Below, one piece after another: positions 57,779 through 64,000 of a DNA stretch of 64,000 bases. The stretch covers positions 174,194,526-174,258,525 of the forward strand of contig CM038039.1 in the NCBI GenBank assembly GCA_021397845.1, written 5' to 3'. The notes beneath the pieces were generated by a model. The model was not told where the DNA came from. It did no database searches and saw only the letters and a program-made list of their open reading frames with translations. Every line of letters starts with the position of its first letter. The first letter of the stretch is position 1. The translations under genes and the position numbers were made by a program. The DNA comes from Areca catechu. Lineage: Eukaryota > Streptophyta > Magnoliopsida > Arecales > Arecaceae.

Positions 57779-58903
57779 GGTTGAACTAGGTTAGGGTTTA
57801 GACTTCTGGTATTGGGTTCCTAGTGTAGTGGTCATGTAATCAAATAATCAGTCAAAATGAGATGGTATAGCCAAGCATGCAAAGGATCAGTAATTCTAGG
57901 GTTTTCTAGACCTAGAGCAAAAACTGAATGGGTCAGCTCAACTTACACTTAACCCAGTAGCTAATCCTTCCTCTGGCCAGGTAGAGGGTGGGAGTGTGGG
58001 AGGCCCCCTCTGCTTTCATAGGGACCTGATTAAAAACCACAACATCACTTAGATCATTTGACTCTGGACCCTCAGCCTTAAACATCAAATTTCAGTAATA
58101 GCCACAGGATTAAATACACTAGTTGGCCCACATAATTCGGACCTGACCTGTTGGTGTCACCTAGCCCTCTAGGGCAAATTAGATCTAATTAATTTTAACT
58201 AGGCTTAGGTTAGAATGATGATGGTTGTTTTGGACCCAGGACAGGTGATGAAATCCTGCCCTAAAGTTAGATAGCGGTTGCCCTTAAGATTGGGTTAAAA
58301 AGATGATGGCAATCGATGGTCCTGATGCAACTAATAACAATCAAAAAATAAAAATATTTTTTTAATTATTTTATGATGTGACAAGTTAGGTTTAAGTTAA
58401 CTGAGGTTAGCAAACAAAGTTTGGCTTGGGAGTGGGGGGGTTTGGAAGTTGGTTGGGTTTGGTTTAGTCAAAAGGTAGAAATAGCAGAATTCAAAAAATT
58501 AGGGTTTCAGATGATGTAGGTTTTGACATAGTTACCAATGCAGAAAAAAACTTAAAAAATTAAAAAACAGAGGATGGATAGTGATGATAAACTCTGCCAA
58601 ATTTTATGTAAAACAAAAAACATATGATGATGAAAATCTAGGGTTTTCAGACTAATGCAGAATTATCAGGATTTTAGTTAGGGTTTCTAATATGCCAAAT
58701 TTAGTGAATTAGGTTTTCTATAAAATTAATTGAAAATTATGAAAATTATCAAAACAAAATAATGGACATGACTTGTAAATTTCATAGAAAAATAAAATTT
58801 CTATGTAGTTGAAATCAGATGAAAAATAGATAGCTAATGTGGCTAGCAGGATGCAAAAATTAGGGTTTGTGATCCTAATGCAGATGAATGCTATCCTAAA
58901 CCT
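57779..58903 (-). other. Leader of element IV
   Basis: No coding seen. Carries the GGCCAGGTAGAGGG ... CCTTAAACATC module (57974-58086), which aligns with element II's, and the GTTGGTGTCACCTAG stretch (near 58150) shared with element III. The part near 58320-58900 is A-rich with several 'TAGGGTTT' words. Confidence 0.6.
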
Positions 58904-58915
58904 GCTCTAATACCA
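58904..58915 (-). other. Primer-binding site of element IV
   Basis: Minus strand TGGTATTAGAGC, one change (C to T) from the initiator-Met site, three bases from the LTR at 58919. Confidence 0.82.
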
Positions 58916-58918
58916 AAC

Positions 58919-60503
58919 TGATGTGGGATGACTCTAAGATTACTAAATATGCAGAAAAAATAGTAAACTATTTTTTTTAATAATTTTTTAATATTAAATT
59001 TGTAGGCTAAATTTCTAAAATTAAGTAAGAACTAGCAGGATGAATAGCAATGCAAAGAATCATCATAATCGCAGGCATGCTCATGCAAAATAATAAAAGT
59101 CAGGACCTGAGAATTGAGAAATTCCTAGCTTAGAATAGCTAATCGTCAACAAAATAGAAATCAAGAGAAGGGAAGGATGTTACCAGACAGGGATTGAAGA
59201 ATCTACAATTGAAGAGATCACTCACACTCTGATTGGAGCCTGGATGATGAAGCTTCCATTCCCTTGGATTATATGGCTGATTTGGGTGGTCCTAGAGGCA
59301 AAGAAGGCCTCCTCTAGGAAGGGGAAACACCTCGAGGATCCTGCAAGTGTCAGAGGTCAATCAAAATAGCAAATAATAAAAGGGAAAGAAACTAGGGTTT
59401 GGGTTGAAGCAGTATTAGGGTTAGAAGCTGGCGGCTTGGAGAAGAAGGGGTTCCTTCACTTGGATGGCAGCAAGGGCACTCTTCTCTTAGGCATGGCTGA
59501 TCTTTTGGGATGTAGAAGGATGCTAGGGTAGTAGGGGTTTGGCTAGGGTACAAGGAGAGCACTCAAACAAAACCAGAGAACCAACACGAGCAAAACACAA
59601 GGCAATTAACTCAAAATTTCAACAAAGTTTAATTCATATGAGAAAAAGATTATTACAAGAGGAAGAGGGGTGGGGTATTTATAGAGTTCCCATGCCCTCT
59701 CCTAAAGGGATTACAAGTATTCTCATAGTTAGAATAGGTTTACACAATTTAAGTGGGCGAAAGATTACAAAATAAATCTAGAACTAAGAGTATACAAGTT
59801 GAATAGAATAAGAACTTAATTTCCTCCTTCCACTTGGACTCTTCTTCTTAGCTTGGACCAAGTCAACACTCCAAGGAAGCCTAGGGTTGGTGTGTGGGCT
59901 TCAAGGGGCAGCAATGGGCGGGCTCTTCATGGGCTTGGGCAGCCTTGAATGGGCTTGGGTGCATAGGCTTTGGGCCTCTTAGAAGTTGGGGCACCCTGGA
60001 TGGAATATTCCAGGAATAAAATAGCATCTTGGTTCTTATGGACCTGGGCCTTGAATCTTCTTTGGGCTGCGGTGCAGTTACTTCCTTGGAATCATGGGCT
60101 TCCTGGTATTAAAATATTCTCTGGCATTTGGAGGGAATCTGGCATCTAAAAAACATCTAGAGGACATTTGGGCATCTTGCAGGAATCTTGGACCCTGGGA
60201 TGGCATACAAGGTCCAATTAGCTGATATGAAGACCTCTGGCTCCTGGATGAGGCCTGGTGGAACTCCAAAATAGTGTATCCTCTTCTCTTGTATCAAAAT
60301 TAACTCTCACTAGACTCATGGCTGGAATACAGGACTCAATAAATAGGACTAGGTTGAGACAAATCAACTAGCCTCAACTTATTACAGGACTCAATCTTAC
60401 TTGCTTACAAAATTGTAATACATGACTAAGGTTCTAAAAAAAACCCTAATCAGTAAACCATATGGGATCCAGTGATTTGTGTCTGATCCTGGTGTCCCCA
60501 CCA
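58919..60503 (-). repeat. 5' LTR of element IV
   Basis: 1585 bp, TGATGTGGGATG to GTCCCCACCA. TATTTATA (+) at about 59676-59683 matches the other LTR's TATA box. Confidence 0.9.
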
Positions 60504-60508
60504 CTAAT

Positions 60509-62287
60509 AAGGTGTGATTTCTCCTTTTTGCCACACCATTTAATTGGGGTGTATAAGGAGGAGTCCATTTAGAGATTATGTATTTGTCCTTAAGATGGTT
60601 TAGAAACTCACTAGACAAGTATTCTCCTCCTCGATCAAAATGAAGAATTTTAATACTATGTCCAGTTTGTTTTTCAACCATGCTTTAATACTCTTTAAAT
60701 TTATCAAAGGCTTCGGACTTATGTTTCATTAGATACACATGACCAAACCTAGATAAGTCATCGATAAACATGATGAAATAAGAGTATCCATCTCTGGCCT
60801 GAGTTGTCATAGGTCCACACATATTAGTATGCACAAGACCTAATAACTCAATTGCCCTGTCTTCATATCTAGTGAATGGAGACTTGGTCATTTTTCCTTT
60901 GAGGCAAGACTCACAAGTTTCCAATGATTAAAAATCATAAGGGTCAAAGTAATTATCTTTGACTAACTTGTTTATCCCTGACTCACTTATATGACCTAAC
61001 CGGCAATGCCAGAGAAATGTGACATTAACATTATCTCTCTTTCTCTTCTTGTTATCAAGTAATATTTCATAATTTAGTTCTAAAGTTAGAAGACCATTAA
61101 TAAAATAACCATGTCCAAATATTTTATTATTATGAAGAATAGAGCGGCCATTGCTCTTTACACTTATTTCATATTCTTATTGTAATAACAAGGGTATTGA
61201 AATAATGTTTCTTACAATATTTGGTACATAGTAACATTCTTCCAACTTTAAAATATTACTCGAAGGTAATAATAGAAGATAGGTACCCACGGCTTTAGCA
61301 TACATAGTTTCACCACTTGCGCGATATAGCTCGAAGTCACCTTTCTTCAAGCTTCTAATTCTGTGGAGTCTCTGCAATGACTTGCAGATATGAGACCCAC
61401 ATGCGGTATCCAATACCCATGAATTAGAAATAGAAGCCCTCAATGATAAATTTGTTTGTATCATGTACAAACCTTTAGATGCTGCCCCAGCATCTTGCTT
61501 CACACTTGCAAGATATGTCTTGCAATTTTTCTTCCAATGCCCTTGCTTGCTACAGTAGAAACAGGCTCCATCATTAATAGCTTTCTTGGCTTTCTTCTTC
61601 TTCTGGATGCTTTTTTTAGGGTTGAACTTCCTTTTCATACCCTTTTTCATTGCATGTGTCTTCTTCCTATCAATGAGAAGATGAGCCTTATCTCCTTTAG
61701 AATGGCTCTTTGCTGTCTTCAGCATGTTCAACAGTTCAAGCAAAGAAATATTCAATTTGTTCATATGATAATTTAGAACAAACTGAGAGAAGGAATTCAG
61801 AAGTGACTGCAGGATCAAGTCCTGGTTGAGTCACCATCCATTACAAACCCTAATTGACCTAATCGGGTGATTAAGTCAATCATTTTCAAACATGGGTTTG
61901 TACAGATGAACCCTCACTCATTCATGCACGGAACAACTACTTCGATATCTCATACCGAGCAGCCCTACTTTGTTCTCTATAGAGCTCCTTTAAATTGAAC
62001 AATATGGACTGAGGTTCCATCCCTTCATGTTGCCTCTGATGCTCATTGCTCATCGAGGCTAACATGATATACCAGATAGTTGTGCTATAATTTTGCCACA
62101 TTTTATGTGTGGCCCTTTCCTCCTTGGAAGCATCCTCTCCAATCGGTTCTAGATTCGAAGAATCAAGAATATAAGAAAGCTTCTCCTGAGTTAATGCTAT
62201 CCTCAAGTTCCTCAACCAGTCCACATAATTGGGACCGATCAACTTATTGGCATCTAAGATGCCCCGCAGTGATAAGTTTAAAGTCAT
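60509..62287 (-). pseudogene. Copia C gag, protease and integrase N-terminal part
   Basis: The gag start at 62287 (MTLNLSLRGILDANKL) leads to PNYVDWLRNLRIALTQEKLS and MWQNYSTTIWYIMLASMSNE. After shifts, the second part at 61818-61177 has a basic stretch, the intact CCHC knuckle CFYCSKQGHWKKNC, and protease WVLDTACGSHI (DTA for the usual DSG/DTG). The preintegrase region is near 61050-60900 (TFLWHCRLGHISE in mixed frames, CESCLKGKMTKSPF). The integrase core at 60924-60397 has GPMTTQARDGYSYFIMFIDD, LHFDRGGEYLSSEF (the second Asp is kept) and NGVAKRRNHTLL, where the catalytic Glu has become Lys or Ala. Element IV cuts it at 60503. Confidence 0.88.
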
Positions 62288-62467
62288 ATTAAATCCTACA
62301 ATTAATTAAGAACAATATAAGCAGACCACTCAAGATGATATTCATAACTAGGTAAGGACTTTATATCTAATTATGTCTCTCACTATTTTATTCGAATACC
62401 ATAACCCTCACCTATGGTAAGCGAGAAACCTTACTAGGTTTCTTTAGTGGGGTTGAGATTCCAATTC

Positions 62468-62790
62468 CTCATAAGTGTCTTGTGTTACACAACAAACACT
62501 TATGAGTTTAAAGGTAGGACTTCCTTTCCAATTGCAACCCATGCAATTCTCAACAAATGAACTACCTCTAAGACACTTATAGTCTTGTGTTACACAACAA
62601 ACTATCATGTCTTAGTTTAGTTAGACCCTTCATTTCTATATAGCCATGATTGAATAATGTTGCCCTTGTGTTACACAACAAAGCAACAATTCCAATCATG
62701 CTATAAAGCACTAAATGCACCAAGACAAATTTTATATCAAACCCTAGAGTAGGCCTTGTGTTACATAACAAACCTACTATAGTTTTGATA
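62468..62790 (-). repeat. Array of four stem-loops with one invariant loop
   Basis: Loop CTTGTGTTACACAACAA (17 nt, one change in the fourth) at 62479-62495, 62584-62600, 62665-62681 and 62755-62771. Stems: 62468-62478 with 62496-62506 (11 bp, perfect); 62568-62583 with 62601-62615 (13 bp in two blocks); 62639-62664 with 62682-62705 (over 20 bp, few mismatches); 62735-62754 with 62772-62790 (about 17 bp). The four stems are unrelated in sequence. The loop holds a self-complementary core, TTGTG-TTA-CACAA. Confidence 0.85.
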
Positions 62791-63241
62791 TTAATTTGGC
62801 TTAACATGAAGGAAGGCGAATTGTAGTGTACTTAATCAATTAGCATTTCCACTTTAATGTCTAGATATGACCAAATTGGCCAGGTAAGTGAAAGGGGTGA
62901 GGGGGTCCCCCCATTGCTTTCCTTAGACACCAATTGAATTGGCCAGGTCAGACAATGGAACCAATCAAAAACCTCATTCCCTTTACCTTCCCAAAATCAC
63001 TTGCCTAGACACCAATTGGCTGATCAAACCCTAATCGGTTATGCATCATGATTAACTTTATACTGACTAAATATGATTTTAATGAGGGCTTTTAGTGGTC
63101 TCAAAACACATCCTAACTAATCATGACAGCATAATAATAAAACTATCAACCAAGCATATTAGCCCTAATATGCATAATATAACATAATTATTTCAATCAT
63201 CTGTTCACATCACTTGTTCATGGGATATGGCCACAGTGGCA

Positions 63242-63335
63242 CCCCTACACGCCATAGGAGACCCTATTGAATAGGAAGAGAGGGCCTTTAAACCCTGCTT
63301 TGCTTCTATGACCGGACGGCCATGGTGACTAACCC
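63242..63335 (-). other. Structured leader module of copia C
   Basis: + strand CCCCTACACGCCATAGG ... ACCGGACGGCC; partner of 39740-39833. See that entry for the fold. It lies about 160-250 nt inside the primer-binding site, against 65-170 nt in element III. Confidence 0.6.
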
Positions 63336-63491
63336 AATCTGAAGATGTTACTAAGATATAACATATCATATATATGTCTTTAAACTAAATCATGCATCAA
63401 AAATATGATAACATAACATATGATCATATTTTCCTATTATCACATAGCATTCCTTAATTCAAATGACCATTGATTGAATGAAATAAGGGGA

Positions 63492-63502
63492 CTCTGATAC
63501 CA
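63492..63502 (-). other. Primer-binding site of copia C
   Basis: Minus strand TGGTATCAGAG, one base from the LTR at 63504. Initiator-Met class. Confidence 0.87.
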
Positions 63503-63503
63503 C

Positions 63504-64000
63504 TGTTGGGTTTCTAAGATTTCAATGGCATAGAGGAATAATGGATTTCAAAAAATTTCATTCTTGAAAACCCTAACAACTAGAAACCTTAAGCCCAAGA
63601 TACCTTATTCACTACCATCAACAAGTCACTAAATTAAGGTTATGAAGATACCTGGAATGCTAATTCCATTTATTTTCACTAAGCTCACAAATGCAAGCCC
63701 TCCAGAGGTGATCCACATAGGAATCAAACTAGGAAGCTCTCCTTAGTAGGTCGCTTGATCAACTAGGACTCTTTTGATGGACTTTCTTCCTTCAATAGCC
63801 TTTCTTTCCTTGCTCAGATCCTTGCCCTCCAATAGAGCACTCTGAGCCCTTTCCAAAATACTCTTCACTTTCACTTTCACTTCCTAATTCACTTCGTAAA
63901 TGAAAGTTAAAACATGGGTGCAGGTGCCTACGCTAAGCATGCAACAGCACAGGGAATAGGTAAGTATTTTAAAACATTTTTAAAATAAGTGCGGAAAATA
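63504..64000 (-). repeat. 5' LTR of copia C, partial
   Basis: The + strand begins TGTTGGGTTTC after the primer-binding site; the LTR runs past the right edge. Only the R-U5 side is visible, and this side is missing from the other LTR at 31615, so the two cannot be compared. Confidence 0.75.

Larger units (their letters stand above)
53407..60503 (-). mobile_element. Element IV: defective gypsy chromovirus keeping a protease
   Basis: LTRs at 53407-54956 (1550 bp) and 58919-60503 (1585 bp), TGATG to CCCACCA, with flanks CTAAC/CTAAT. The first 250 bp of the LTRs differ at about 20 positions by eye, so it is older than elements II and III. The interior has gag, a zinc knuckle with one Cys lost, a retropepsin, an acidic linker, integrase tail and chromodomain traces. 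Reverse transcriptase and RNase H are absent. It inserted into the integrase of copia C. Confidence 0.92.
62288..63491 (-). other. Leader of copia C
   Basis: Non-coding. In sense from the primer-binding site: A/T-rich 160 bp; the 94-bp module (63335-63242); A/T-rich spacer; two copies of the CTAGACACC ... GGCCAGG module (63019-62938 and 62936-62875); the four-hairpin array (62790-62468); a further hairpin around AGAAACC/GGTTTCT (near 62425-62450); then gag. Short ORFs here, such as the one repeating LLCNTR, follow from the hairpin loops. Confidence 0.7.
31615..64000 (-). mobile_element. Copia C: Angela-like Ty1/copia element, twice interrupted
   Basis: On minus: 5' LTR from 63504 (running past the window), primer-binding site, a 1.2-kb leader, gag, protease, integrase, reverse transcriptase, RNase H, then a 3' LTR whose parts are 50913-51313 and 31615-32639. 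The two LTR parts are separated by the Tat element with ACTTA/ACTTT flanks. Element IV splits the integrase with CTAAC/CTAAT flanks, and the coding sense runs through (RNHTLL-DMVRSM). The gag (YVDWLRNLRIAL) and the LTR text resemble the Angela/BARE type. The far end of the 3' LTR is missing at 31615. Confidence 0.85.

Noticed and set aside
62468..62790. CRISPR-like array of short direct repeats
   Set aside because: Plant retrotransposon leader; the 'spacers' pair across each repeat as stems, and no cas genes are present.
62577..62807. Short ORF with repeated LLCNTR as a small protein
   Set aside because: The periodic residues come from the shared hairpin loop; there is no sign of coding selection and it lies in the leader.

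Overview
This is plant nuclear DNA made almost entirely of LTR retrotransposons. I found no host gene, tRNA, rRNA or CRISPR array. The size and depth of nesting, the chromovirus, Tat-type, SIRE-type and Angela-type lineages, and the GC-rich Tat LTRs suggest a large-genome angiosperm, perhaps a monocot such as a palm. That species guess is weak and is inference only.

Layout. (1) 1-11145: element I, a defective Ty3/gypsy chromovirus on + whose 5' end lies outside the window. It is split by element II (1282-8212, -), a relative with two 1462-bp LTRs. (2) 11146-18540: a SIRE-like Ty1/copia element on - (copia A), into whose third ORF element I inserted. (3) 18541-21503: a decayed Tat-like gypsy remnant on +. 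(4) 21504-31614: a second SIRE-like copia on + (copia B) that lost its 3' LTR and carries a solo LTR of the element II family at 24278-25741. (5) 31615-64000: an Angela-like copia on - (copia C). Its left LTR is split by an 18.3-kb Tat-type gypsy on + (32640-50912), which itself contains element III (34558-41622, -). Its integrase is split by element IV (53407-60503, -).

Elements I-IV are one family of defective gypsy elements. Each has gag, an acidic linker fused to a short integrase piece, then the integrase C-terminus and a chromodomain. Reverse transcriptase and RNase H are missing from all four. They would need enzymes from a related chromovirus. Element IV still has a retropepsin and a damaged zinc knuckle. 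Element III is the youngest, with a perfect 5-bp target duplication, two 1709-bp LTRs about 2% different by eye, and a 613-codon gag-linker frame broken by only two stops.

The most unusual signals are in non-coding leaders. The copia C leader holds four stem-loops whose stems differ completely but whose 17-nt loop is the same (62468-62790). A ~94-bp foldable module is shared by the leader of copia C (Ty1/copia) and that of element III (Ty3/gypsy). Element III carries its primer-binding site twice, once captured inside the LTR. The two SIRE-like elements carry arrays of a short motif both in the LTR and just before the third ORF. The Tat element has an antisense gene with its own TATA box and two likely introns.

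Nesting order inferred from the junctions: Tat-like remnant > copia A > element I > element II; Tat-like remnant > copia B > solo LTR; copia C > Tat element > element III; copia C > element IV. All protein genes are damaged to some degree.
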